DNA of 6,495 nt from an uncultured Solirubrobacteraceae bacterium (GCA_955652345.1 CATPBV010000269.1:1-6495), one strand, 5' to 3'; counted from the first letter of the stretch, positions 1 through 6,062 are shown. A program made the numbers and translations. The notes: generated from the sequence alone by a model not told the origin.

Positions 1-1
1 C

Positions 2-640
2 CCCGGCTACGTGCTGCCGTTCGACCCCGACGAGTACGCCGACACCGAACGACTGCGGCGCGAGCTCGGCCACGACCCGCGCCGGCCCCTGATCGTCGCC
101 AGCGTCGGCGGCTCCGGCGTCGGGATCCATCTGCTCCGGCGAATCGCGGCCGCCTTCGCCGAGCTGCGCAAAGACGTGCCCGAGGCGCGGCTGCTGCTCG
201 TGTGCGGCCCGCGGATCGACCCGCGCGCGATCGAGCCGGTCGAGGGGATGGAGACGGTCGGCTATGTGCACGACCTGTTTCGCACGCTCGCGTGCTGCGA
301 TCTGGCCGTCGTGCAGGGGGGCTTGACGACGACGATGGAGCTCGTCGCCAACCGCCGGCCGTTCATCTACATACCGCTTCAGAACCACTTCGAACAAAAC
401 CACCACGTCGTCCACCGCCTGTGCCGCTATCGCGCGCCAGCACCCACCCCCTACGACGAGGCGACCCCCGAGCGGCTCGCAGCGCAGATGCTCGAGCGCA
501 TCGGCACCCCGGTCGACTACGAACCGGTCGAAGCCTCCGGCGCGGCGAGAGCGGCGCGAGTGATCGCGCCGCTGCTCGAAGAGCGCAAAGGACACAGCTC
601 ACGACCCGCCCGTCGCCGTCCCCAGGCCACACACGTCTAA
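2..640 (+). CDS. GT-B fold glycosyltransferase, C-terminal part (5' end outside window)
   Basis: This is the C-terminal half of a GT-B (MurG/GT28/GT1-like) glycosyltransferase, the part that normally binds the nucleotide-sugar donor. The frame is open from base 2; the GTG at 11 is internal, because the residues on both sides of it (PGYV then FDP) align with AGYV...FDP inside the second glycosyltransferase of this window. Visible motifs are SVGGSGVG near the start, CGPRIDP, YVHDLF, the donor-site-like stretch DLAVVQGGLTTTMEL, and RPFIYIPLQNHFEQNHHV. The same blocks recur in order in residues about 539-729 of the hydrolase-glycosyltransferase fusion, with about half the residues identical by eye. 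After the shared end (ARVIAPLLEE) this copy has an extra basic tail of about 20 residues with an RPARRR stretch. Whether the missing N-terminus also carries a hydrolase domain cannot be seen. Stop is TAA at 638; the SBP56 gene follows after 12 bp, so they probably share a transcript. Sugar and acceptor are unknown. Confidence 0.9.
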   Translation, partial: PGYVLPFDPDEYADTERLRRELGHDPRRPLIVASVGGSGVGIHLLRRIAAAFAELRKDVPEARLLLVCGPRIDPRAIEPVEGMETVGYVHDLFRTLACCDLAVVQGGLTTTMELVANRRPFIYIPLQNHFEQNHHVVHRLCRYRAPAPTPYDEATPERLAAQMLERIGTPVDYEPVEASGAARAARVIAPLLEERKGHSSRPARRRPQATHV

Positions 641-647
641 AGAGGAG
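641..647 (+). promoter_or_regulatory. Shine-Dalgarno of the SBP56 gene
   Basis: AGAGGAG lies five bases before the ATG at 653 and starts directly after the TAA of the preceding glycosyltransferase. It fixes the start of the SBP56 gene. The 12-bp gap leaves no room for a separate promoter, so expression should come from upstream of the window. Confidence 0.8.
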
Positions 648-652
648 TCCCG

Positions 653-1987
653 ATGCAACACCAAGATGACAGGCCCGCGTCCTTCCACAGCTCTCCGCGG
701 GAAGCGATGCAATCACCCCCCGAGGAGTTCCTGTACCTCGCCTGCCTGCACGAAGGCACCGGGGTGAACAAGCCGGATTTCCTCGCCGTCATCGACGCCG
801 AGGAGGGCCGGATCGTGCACGAGACGCCGATGCCCAACGTGGGCGACGAGCTCCACCACTTTGGCTGGAACCGCTGCAGTTCGGCCTGCCACGGTCCCGA
901 CCGATCGCACCTGATCGTGCCGGGCTTTCGCTCCTCCCGGATCCACGTGGTGAACGTCGCGGAGGACCCGCGCAGGCCGCGGATCGAGAAGGTGATCGAG
1001 CCGCATGAGCTCATCGAGAAGACCGGCTACACGCGCCCACACACCGTCCACTGCATGCCGGGCGACAACGTCGTCGTCAGCATGCTCGGCGACCGGGAGG
1101 GCGCTGGTTCCGGCGGCTTCGCGGTCCTCGACGCTCGGACGTTCGAGCTGAAGGGCCGCTGGGAGAACGGCGGCGGACTCCCGTCCTTCAACTACGACTT
1201 CTGGTATCAGCCGCGCATGAACGTGCTGATCTCATCCGAGTTCGGCGAGCCGAACGCGTACGAGGAGGGCTTCGACATCAACGACGTCATGGCTGGCAGG
1301 TACGGACAGCGGTTGCATTTCTGGGACCTCGCCGAGCGGCGGCTAGAGCAGACGATCGACCTGGGCGAGCAAGGGCTGATTCCGCTCGAGGTGCGCTGGC
1401 TTCACGACCCCGAGGCCGAGGGCGGCTTCGTGGGCGCCGCCCTGGCGAGCAACATGTTCCGCTGGCACCGACCGAACGGGTCGTGGCAGGCCGAGCAGGT
1501 GATCTCGGTCGAGAACGTCGAGCTCGACGGGTGGCCGCTCCCGGGCGGCGTCCCCGGATTGATCACAGACCTGCTCGTCTCGATGGACGACCGCTTCCTG
1601 TATTTCTCGAACTGGCTTCACGGTGACCTGCGGCAGTACGACATCTCCGATCCCGCCAACCCAAGACTGACCGGCCAACTCTGGCTTGGCGGGCTGCTCG
1701 GCAGGCCGAGCGACGCCGGTCGCGACGTCAATGGCGGACCGCAGATGATCCAGCTCTCGCTGGACGGGCGAAGGCTGTACGTGACGAACTCGCTGTACTC
1801 GACCTGGGACAACCAGTTCTATCCCGGGCTTCGCTCGTGGCTGCTCCGAGTGAACTGCTCGCCCGAGGGTGGAATGGAGATCGATCCGGGCTTCTTCGTC
1901 GACTTCCACGACCGCCCCGACGGTCCCGCGCGGGCCCACGAGGTTCGTCTCCAGGGTGGCGACTGCACGACGGAGATCTTCCAATGA
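653..1987 (+). CDS. SBP56 family protein / probable methanethiol oxidase
   Basis: A 444-residue full-length member of the selenium-binding protein 56 family (human SELENBP1, bacterial MtoX), a beta-propeller metalloprotein. Characterised members oxidise methanethiol to formaldehyde, hydrogen sulfide and hydrogen peroxide. Family blocks seen in order: YLACLHEGTG (27-36), PMPNVGDELHHFGWN (59-73), CSSAC (75-79), GFRSSRIHVVNV (91-102), HTVHC (130-134), NYDFWYQPRMNV (180-191), GLIPLEVRWLH (241-251), PGLITDLLVSMDDRFLYFSN (301-320), WLHGDLRQYDISDP (321-334), GGPQMIQLSLDGRRLY (361-376) and the terminal GGDCTTEIF (435-443). His69, His70, His130, His133 and His429 are candidates for the metal-binding histidines of the family. 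The Cys corresponding to human Cys57, linked to selenium binding, is absent (DAEEGRIVHE there), and the human CSSC is CSSAC. The loop after GQLWLGG is much shorter than in human SELENBP1. No signal peptide or twin-arginine motif is seen, so it is probably cytoplasmic, unlike periplasmic MtoX enzymes. Its stop overlaps the next possible start as ATGA. Family is certain; the reaction in this organism is inferred. Confidence 0.95.
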   Translation: MQHQDDRPASFHSSPREAMQSPPEEFLYLACLHEGTGVNKPDFLAVIDAEEGRIVHETPMPNVGDELHHFGWNRCSSACHGPDRSHLIVPGFRSSRIHVVNVAEDPRRPRIEKVIEPHELIEKTGYTRPHTVHCMPGDNVVVSMLGDREGAGSGGFAVLDARTFELKGRWENGGGLPSFNYDFWYQPRMNVLISSEFGEPNAYEEGFDINDVMAGRYGQRLHFWDLAERRLEQTIDLGEQGLIPLEVRWLHDPEAEGGFVGAALASNMFRWHRPNGSWQAEQVISVENVELDGWPLPGGVPGLITDLLVSMDDRFLYFSNWLHGDLRQYDISDPANPRLTGQLWLGGLLGRPSDAGRDVNGGPQMIQLSLDGRRLYVTNSLYSTWDNQFYPGLRSWLLRVNCSPEGGMEIDPGFFVDFHDRPDGPARAHEVRLQGGDCTTEIFQ

Positions 1988-2070
1988 TGTTCGCCGACCA
2001 GGTTTGTGAAGGTCACAACCGGGCCCGACCCGCATACGAACGCGACCTGCTCACGATCGGGTCGGCATGA
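1984..2070 (+). CDS. possible 28-residue micro-protein between SBP56 and the small membrane protein
   Basis: A 28-codon ORF not recognised as any family. It begins MMFADQVCEGHNRARPAY and ends ERDLLTIGSA. The first ATG (1984) forms an ATGA overlap with the SBP56 stop, a second ATG follows at 1987, and CGGAG at 1971-1975 sits eight bases upstream of 1984. Its own stop forms another ATGA with the start of the next gene at 2067. Without it there would be an 80-bp gap in an otherwise gap-free operon. It has no hydrophobic segment and is mildly charged. Alternatives: a translational-coupling leader whose product does not matter, or the front part of a longer gene now separated by a frameshift from the 2067 frame. 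The coding call rests on context rather than on homology. Confidence 0.4.
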   Translation: MMFADQVCEGHNRARPAYERDLLTIGSA

Positions 2071-2330
2071 ACCTGACCTACGCGCACATCTTGGGCATCC
2101 CGATCGAAGAGACACTGGGATCGATTGGTCCCGCCCTCTTCATTGCCGTTGGCGCCGCTACCGCGATGCTCCGGGCTCGCGTCCGCCGAGTTCGCCGTCG
2201 AGGAAGCGGGCAGGTGTCTCGGCCGAGCGCAGCGACGCGCCGGTGGCCGCAGCGATCGCCACGGCTTCGATCAAAGCTGCGCGACGACCAGGCCACCCTC
2301 GCGGCATTTCAGGAGAGGAGGATGCGATGA
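2067..2330 (+). CDS. small single-pass membrane protein with Arg-rich tail, hypothetical
   Basis: An 87-residue protein. Residues 1-16 are MNLTYAHILGIPIEET, residues about 17-35 form one hydrophobic segment (LGSIGPALFIAVGAATAML), and residues 36-73 are strongly basic (RARVRRVRRR and more Arg/Ser/Pro), ending in a mixed charged tail. By the positive-inside rule the N-terminus would face outward and the Arg-rich tail the cytoplasm. The start overlaps the micro-ORF stop (ATGA at 2067-2070), and the stop TGA at 2328-2330 overlaps the ATG of the next gene (ATGA at 2327-2330). These two junctions support the reading frame. The N-terminal 40 residues look convincingly protein-like; the Arg-rich second half has weaker codon bias and could be drift or a frameshifted end. 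The exact family is not recognised. It may anchor or accompany the neighbouring enzymes at the membrane, which is inference only. Confidence 0.6.
   Translation: MNLTYAHILGIPIEETLGSIGPALFIAVGAATAMLRARVRRVRRRGSGQVSRPSAATRRWPQRSPRLRSKLRDDQATLAAFQERRMR
2311..2321 (+). promoter_or_regulatory. strong Shine-Dalgarno of the SnoaL-like gene
   Basis: AGGAGAGGAGG ends five bases before the ATG at 2327, inside the 3' end of the preceding small gene. It is the best ribosome-binding site in the operon. It selects ATG 2327 as the start of the 123-residue protein instead of continuing the open frame upstream (open back to at least 2006). Confidence 0.8.
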
Positions 2331-2698
2331 CCAACGACGCGAACGAGGAGGCAGTCCGGGCCACCGCGTACGACTACATCGAGGGCTGGTTCAACGGGGA
2401 CGCGGGGCGCATGGAACGGGCGCTCCACCCAGAGCTCGTGAAGCGCTGCCGCGGGATCGAGCACGGCGACCCCGACGCGCTGGAGACCCTCTCCGCCAGG
2501 GAGATGATCGACGCCACCGCGGACGGCGAGGGCCAGCGCGAGGACGCCGCCGACCGCCAGCTCGAGGTCAAGATCGAATACCTGAGCGGCGACATCGCGA
2601 GCGTGACGTGCCTGTGCCACCGCTACGTAGACCTGCTGCAGCTGATCCATATGCCCGAAGGCTGGAGGATCGTCAACGCGGTCTGGCGGCTGCGATGA
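2327..2698 (+). CDS. SnoaL/NTF2-like protein, 'putative lumazine-binding' type
   Basis: A 123-residue protein of the NTF2-like cone fold, closest by eye to the Lumazine_bd_2 type. Characteristic features: an N-terminal helix VRATAYDYIEGWFNGDAGRM (10-29), then ERALHPELVKR (30-40), LSAREMIDAT (55-64), an acidic low-complexity insert GEGQREDAADRQ (67-78), and strands LEVKIEYLSGDIASVTCLC (79-97), YVDLLQLIH (100-108), GWRIVNAVW (112-120). Length is normal for the family. Members form a small hydrophobic pocket and either act as isomerases, hydrolases or cyclases on small ligands or serve as non-catalytic binding proteins; the 'lumazine-binding' name does not prove that ligand. No signal peptide, so probably cytoplasmic. 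The start overlaps the upstream stop and its TGA overlaps the start of the fusion gene (ATGA at 2695-2698), so roughly matched translation is expected. Substrate unknown. Confidence 0.85.
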   Translation: MTNDANEEAVRATAYDYIEGWFNGDAGRMERALHPELVKRCRGIEHGDPDALETLSAREMIDATADGEGQREDAADRQLEVKIEYLSGDIASVTCLCHRYVDLLQLIHMPEGWRIVNAVWRLR

Positions 2699-4884
2699 CG
2701 GCCTCCGTAACTGGTAACGCCGAGCTCGCGAGCGCGGCCCGGCGCGAGCAGACGCGCGCCCGGTACCCGGACGCGGAAGGGTACGTCGAGCGCGATGGCG
2801 TCCGGGTGTTCTGGGAAAGCTACGGCGCTGGTGATCAGACGATCCTGTTGCTGCCGACGTGGGAGATCGTCCACTCGCGGGTGTGGAAGTGCCAGATCCC
2901 GTACCTCGCCCGCCACTTCCGGGTGGTGACGTTCGATCCGCGTGGCAACGGCCGCTCTGATCGCCCGCGCGAGGTGGATGCGTATGATCGCCGCGAGGTC
3001 GCCGGTGACGCGCTCGCCATTTTCGACTCGCTGGGAGTCGAACGGGCAGCGGTCGTATCGTGGTGTGGCGGGGTTGGCGTGCTGCTGGCTGCCGAGCACC
3101 CCGAGCGGGTCGGCGCGCTGGTCGAGATCGCTCCGGATTCCCCACTGACCACGGATCCCGGCGAGCAGCAAGGCTACTCGTTCGACGATTTGCTAGATAC
3201 CGACGAGGAGTGGGCGAAATGGAACCGCCACTTCTGGCTGCGGGACTGGCCAGGGTTCGTTGAGTTCTTCATGTCGGAGATGTTCTCCGAGCCGCACTCG
3301 ACAAAGCAGATCGAGGACGCCGTCGCGTGGGGGTTGGAGACTGACCCGGAGACGATCGTCCGCGGCATGGAGGCGGATTGGATGCTGCCTCGGCCACACG
3401 GGTCGCCCGCTGGCTGGCCATGGATCGACCGTGAACAGGCGCTCGCGCTATGCGCACGAATCCGCTGCCCGGTGCTGGTGATCCACGGAAGCCGGGATCG
3501 GATCGTCGGCGCTGACCGCGGCCCGGCGGTCGCCGCGGCGATCCCGGGGGCGCGCCTGCTGCTGCTGGAAGGCGCTGGGCACGCTCCCCACCTCCGTGAC
3601 CCGGTCAAGGTCAACCTCGAGCTGCGCGACTTCCTCGCCGCTCCGACGCCCACCTCCTCAGCATGGACGCGGGCCCGCGCTCGACCCAAGCGTGCGCTGT
3701 ACGTCTCGTCGCCGATCGGCCTTGGCCATGCGCGACGTGACATCGCGATCGCGCGAGAGCTTCGGAACCTGCATCCCGACTTGGTGATCGACTGGTTGGC
3801 CCAGGATCCGGTAACGCGCATGCTCGAGGCGTGCCGTGAGCGGATCCACCCGGCCAGCACGGAACTGGCGAACGAGTCGGGCCACATCGAGTCAGAGTCA
3901 GCCGAGCACGACCTGCACTGCTTCCAGGCGATCCGCCGCATGGACGAAATCCTGGTCGCGAACTTCATGGTGTTCCACGACGTGGTCTCGGCCGAGCCGT
4001 ATGACCTGTGGATCGGTGACGAGGCGTGGGAGCTGGACTACTTCCTGCACGAGAACCCAGAGCTGAAGAATGCGGCCTATTGCTGGTTGACGGACTTCGT
4101 GGGTTGGATTCCGATGCCCGACGGCGGCGACCGCGAGGAGTTTCTGACCAGCGACTACAACGCCGAAATGATCGGCCACATCGCGCGTTTCCCCCGTCTG
4201 CGCGACCGGGCCGTGTTCGTCGGCAACCCCGAGGACATCGTGCCCGACACGTTCGGACCGGACCTGCCGGCGATCCGCGACTGGACCGAGTCTCACTATG
4301 ACTTCGCTGGGTACGTGACCGGCTTTGACCCGGTGACGTTGGGCGACCGCGACGCAATCCGCGCCGAGCTCGGCTACCTACCCGACGAGCAGGTGTGCAT
4401 CGTCACGGTCGGCGGCTCCGGCGTCGGTGGGGCGCTCCTGCGCCGCGTCATCGACGCGTTCCCAGAGGCGAAGCAGCGTGTGCCGGGGCTGCGGATGATC
4501 GTGGTCGCAGGACCCCGCATCGACCCCGCGTCGCTGCCTGCTGGCGATGGGCTCGAGGTGCGCCCGTACGTGCATGAGCTGTACCGACATCTGGCCGCGT
4601 GTGATCTGGCGGTGGTGCAGGGCGGCCTGACGACCGGCATGGAGCTGACTGCCGCCAAGCGACCGTTCCTGTATTTCCCACTGAAGCATCACTTCGAGCA
4701 GAACTATCACGTTCGCCACCGGCTCGAGCGCTACCGCGCCGGACGGTGCATGGACTTCGACACGTCCACACCGGAAGCGATCGCACAGGCGATCGCAGAG
4801 CAGATAGGAATGCAGGTGACCTACCGCGACGTCGAGACCGACGGCGCGGCCCGAGCGGCGGCGCTGATCGCCGAGATGTTGTAG
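2695..4884 (+). CDS. alpha/beta hydrolase - GT-B glycosyltransferase fusion
   Basis: A 729-residue two-domain protein in one uninterrupted frame. Domain 1 (about 25-315) is an alpha/beta hydrolase: ILLLPTWEIVHSRVWK (50-65), RVVTFDPRGNGRSDRP (76-91), nucleophile elbow SWCGG (122-126), IHGSRDRIV (263-271) with likely acid Asp268, and GAGHAPH (293-299) with likely His296. The nucleophile position is Cys124 instead of Ser, and the usual HG oxyanion motif is replaced by LPTW. A Pro/Ser/Arg linker (about 316-331) leads to domain 2 (about 332-729), a GT-B glycosyltransferase: YVSSPIGLGHARRDIAIARE (336-355), DLWIGDEAWELDYF (437-450), YCWLTDFVGW (462-471), VGGSGVG (572-578), AGPRIDP (605-611), DLAVVQGGLTTGMEL (637-651) and FPLKHHFEQNYHV (661-673). 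The C-terminal half is paralogous to the partial gene at the left edge. Start ATG 2695 is chosen because of the ATGA overlap with the preceding stop; the frame is open further upstream, but that stretch overlaps real genes in other frames. No own strong Shine-Dalgarno is seen, so translation probably depends on coupling. No membrane segment. Substrates unknown. Confidence 0.93.
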   Translation: MTASVTGNAELASAARREQTRARYPDAEGYVERDGVRVFWESYGAGDQTILLLPTWEIVHSRVWKCQIPYLARHFRVVTFDPRGNGRSDRPREVDAYDRREVAGDALAIFDSLGVERAAVVSWCGGVGVLLAAEHPERVGALVEIAPDSPLTTDPGEQQGYSFDDLLDTDEEWAKWNRHFWLRDWPGFVEFFMSEMFSEPHSTKQIEDAVAWGLETDPETIVRGMEADWMLPRPHGSPAGWPWIDREQALALCARIRCPVLVIHGSRDRIVGADRGPAVAAAIPGARLLLLEGAGHAPHLRDPVKVNLELRDFLAAPTPTSSAWTRARARPKRALYVSSPIGLGHARRDIAIARELRNLHPDLVIDWLAQDPVTRMLEACRERIHPASTELANESGHIESESAEHDLHCFQAIRRMDEILVANFMVFHDVVSAEPYDLWIGDEAWELDYFLHENPELKNAAYCWLTDFVGWIPMPDGGDREEFLTSDYNAEMIGHIARFPRLRDRAVFVGNPEDIVPDTFGPDLPAIRDWTESHYDFAGYVTGFDPVTLGDRDAIRAELGYLPDEQVCIVTVGGSGVGGALLRRVIDAFPEAKQRVPGLRMIVVAGPRIDPASLPAGDGLEVRPYVHELYRHLAACDLAVVQGGLTTGMELTAAKRPFLYFPLKHHFEQNYHVRHRLERYRAGRCMDFDTSTPEAIAQAIAEQIGMQVTYRDVETDGAARAAALIAEML

Positions 4885-5266
4885 ACGCCATCTCGAGTCC
4901 TGCAAGGTTTGTGGGGCCAGCAACGCCGCCACGCCGAGTTGATCGTGAGGCAGTCTGGCCGGTGCAGATGTTCCGGTAAAACAGCCAGTTAGAAGCGAAA
5001 AAATCCCTCTGGGCTCACAACGGCAGTTGAGGGCTACCGGCTGCAGCTCGTTCTCACCTAGCGTCCGCGGGCGCTCCGCGTCCCGGTTGCAACCACGCGT
5101 CAGGAGAAGCAACGCGATGAGGCATCCCGGGCGCGCACTCCCTGCCTACTGACCGATCACTGTTCGAAACGCGAGACATAGCCCGCTATGACGACGCCGG
5201 AGCGGACCGGTCGTCCAGGGCGAACGTGCGAGAGCGCCTGCTGGGAACGCCTCGCTTGGCTGTTGG
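4885..5266. other. convergent intergenic region, no gene supported
   Basis: This stretch separates the plus-strand operon (stop 4882-4884) from the convergent minus-strand membrane gene (stop 5267-5269). No frame has protein-like content in either direction and no tRNA fold is recognised. Contents seen: a six-A run with an adjacent possible hairpin (4998-5033), the 10-bp palindrome GGTTGCAACC (5085-5094), CATAGC-CC-GCTATG (5177-5190) and GACCGGTC (5205-5212). An 11-codon ORF at 5117-5152 has AGGAG ten bases upstream but no other support. No clear plus-direction terminator with a T tract was found. Confidence 0.6.
4998..5033 (-). terminator. possible rho-independent terminator for the minus-strand membrane gene
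   Basis: Read on the minus strand, CCCTC (5033-5029) can pair with GAGGG (5009-5005). This is followed by one A and then TTTTTT (5003-4998). A competing or inner pairing, CTCAAC with GTTG-T-GAG, lies within the same stretch. The stem is only 5 bp with a long loop, and it lies about 235 bases beyond the membrane gene stop, so the call is tentative. The run of six T is notable in such GC-rich DNA. Confidence 0.3.
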
Positions 5267-5983
5267 TTACCGGGAGCGGCTGCTCCAAAGCATTGCGCCG
5301 CCCGCTCCGCCGGCGATCAGTCCGGCAGCGAGGAAGCCAAGGCCTATCCAAAGCACTAGGTTGGTCTTCGCGCCTACATTCACGGCCGCGCTGACGTGGG
5401 GAGCGCCGTTCGCGTTCATCAGGACTATCGCCCAGGTGCCCCCCTTGACCTCCCAGGTGGCGGTCACTTGGCCACTACCGCTGCTAGCCGACCGCCAGAA
5501 GTTTTCGCGCGCCGGGGTGCCGGCCGGCGCACTGCCCGCGTGCGTCTTGTATGTGACCGTGTTGCCATTGACGTCGGTCACCTCGCTGCGAGCGACTCCG
5601 GCCACGTACCCGTTCACGGCGTTCTGAGACGCGATCCCGACGAATAGTGCCTGCCCGTTGCTGCTCCTAGCGCTGACCCGTACCCGCCCGACCACGTCAC
5701 TCGCGACGCTCGGGAGGTCGCCGATGTGCAACCCCTCGGCGGTGACCGCGTATCCGGGCGCCGCCACCTGTGCGGTGGGGGACGTGTAGTAGCCGTCCTC
5801 GCCACGCTGGGTCAGGTGGACGACGACAAGCGCGATGGCCAACAGGACCAACAGGCCGCCGAGGCCCACGAGGATCCACCCGCCGATCCTGAGCGCAATC
5901 CCTCCGCCGCCACCTGCTGATGCCTTCGACGCAACCTCGCGCGCAGCCTGAGGTCGCGGTACCGGATCTTCAGCACCAGCCAT
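5267..5983 (-). CDS. conserved hypothetical two-helix membrane protein (actinobacterial type)
   Basis: A 238-residue protein read from the ATG at 5983 (MAGAEDPVPRPQ). Residues 1-29 are a cytoplasmic-like lead with a GGGGG stretch. A strong hydrophobic helix spans about 30-58 (ending LLVLLAIALVVVHL). It is followed by DGYYTSPTAQVAAPGYAVTA (63-82), then an extracytoplasmic beta-rich domain with IGDLP (87-91), GRVRVSA (99-105), ALFVGIA (112-118), GYVAGVARSEVTDV (125-138), SAPAGTPARENFW (151-163), TATWEVKGGTWAIVLMNANG (174-193) and VNVGAK (201-206). A second helix spans about 208-232, ending in a short basic tail (SSRSR). The YYTSP / PAGTP..FW / W.VVLMN.DG pattern is one I associate with a widespread unnamed actinobacterial membrane family; function unknown. 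The frame stays open upstream to a GTG at 6079, but the extra 32 residues (MASGRSPPCTPGASRRLRHS...) look non-native, so the internal ATG is preferred although its own Shine-Dalgarno is weak (GGGAC). The gene is convergent to the operon and probably unrelated to it. Confidence 0.88.
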   Translation of the reverse strand: MAGAEDPVPRPQAAREVASKASAGGGGGIALRIGGWILVGLGGLLVLLAIALVVVHLTQRGEDGYYTSPTAQVAAPGYAVTAEGLHIGDLPSVASDVVGRVRVSARSSNGQALFVGIASQNAVNGYVAGVARSEVTDVNGNTVTYKTHAGSAPAGTPARENFWRSASSGSGQVTATWEVKGGTWAIVLMNANGAPHVSAAVNVGAKTNLVLWIGLGFLAAGLIAGGAGGAMLWSSRSR

Positions 5984-5987
5984 CTGA

Positions 5988-6056
5988 TCAGTCCCGTTCG
6001 TGGAAAGCCCGACGCTCGGCGAGTGGCGCAAGCGACGAGATGCCCCCGGTGTACAT
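5988..6056 (-). CDS. 22-residue upstream ORF with strong ribosome-binding site
   Basis: On the minus strand an ATG at 6056 opens a 22-codon frame (begins MYTGGISSLAPLAE, ends RRAFHERD). It stops with TGA at 5990-5988, four bases before the ATG of the membrane protein gene. Its Shine-Dalgarno AGGAAGGAG (6071-6063) is six bases before the ATG and far better than that of the main gene. It could be a leader peptide that feeds ribosomes to the membrane gene by termination-reinitiation. It could instead be the genuine original N-terminus separated by a small frameshift. No homology is recognised; coding status is uncertain. Confidence 0.4.
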   Translation of the reverse strand: MYTGGISSLAPLAERRAFHERD

Positions 6057-6062
6057 GGCGGG

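Noticed and set aside
1343..2035. 230-residue open frame on the minus strand
   Set aside because: It lies opposite the clearly recognised SBP56 gene; it is a shadow of high-GC coding sequence with no family motif.
2006..2326. Upstream extension of the SnoaL-like protein from an ATG at 2006
   Set aside because: The extension is low-complexity Arg/Ser/Pro sequence unlike the family, while a strong Shine-Dalgarno and family-typical length point to ATG 2327.
2125..2694. Upstream extension of the fusion gene frame (190 more codons, to an ATG or beyond)
   Set aside because: It overlaps the SnoaL-like gene and the small membrane gene in other frames. The translation is Arg/Gly/Pro-rich shadow sequence, and the ATGA at 2695 gives a natural start.
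3174..3968. 264-residue open frame on the minus strand
   Set aside because: It is antisense to the hydrolase-glycosyltransferase fusion. The Ser/Arg-rich composition is typical of a shadow frame.
5085..5094. Palindrome GGTTGCAACC, considered as a regulator or attachment site
   Set aside because: Ten bases only, between two converging genes, no second copy nearby and no integrase; chance is sufficient.
5117..5152. 11-codon ORF with AGGAG ten bases upstream
   Set aside because: Very short, GC-biased and with no neighbouring gene in the same direction; expected by chance.
4885..5266. Looked for tRNA genes, a tRNA-derived attachment site, or CRISPR repeats
   Set aside because: TTCGAAA at 5162-5168 is reminiscent of a T-loop, but no acceptor, anticodon or D-arm pairing fits, and there is no spaced repeat series anywhere in the window.
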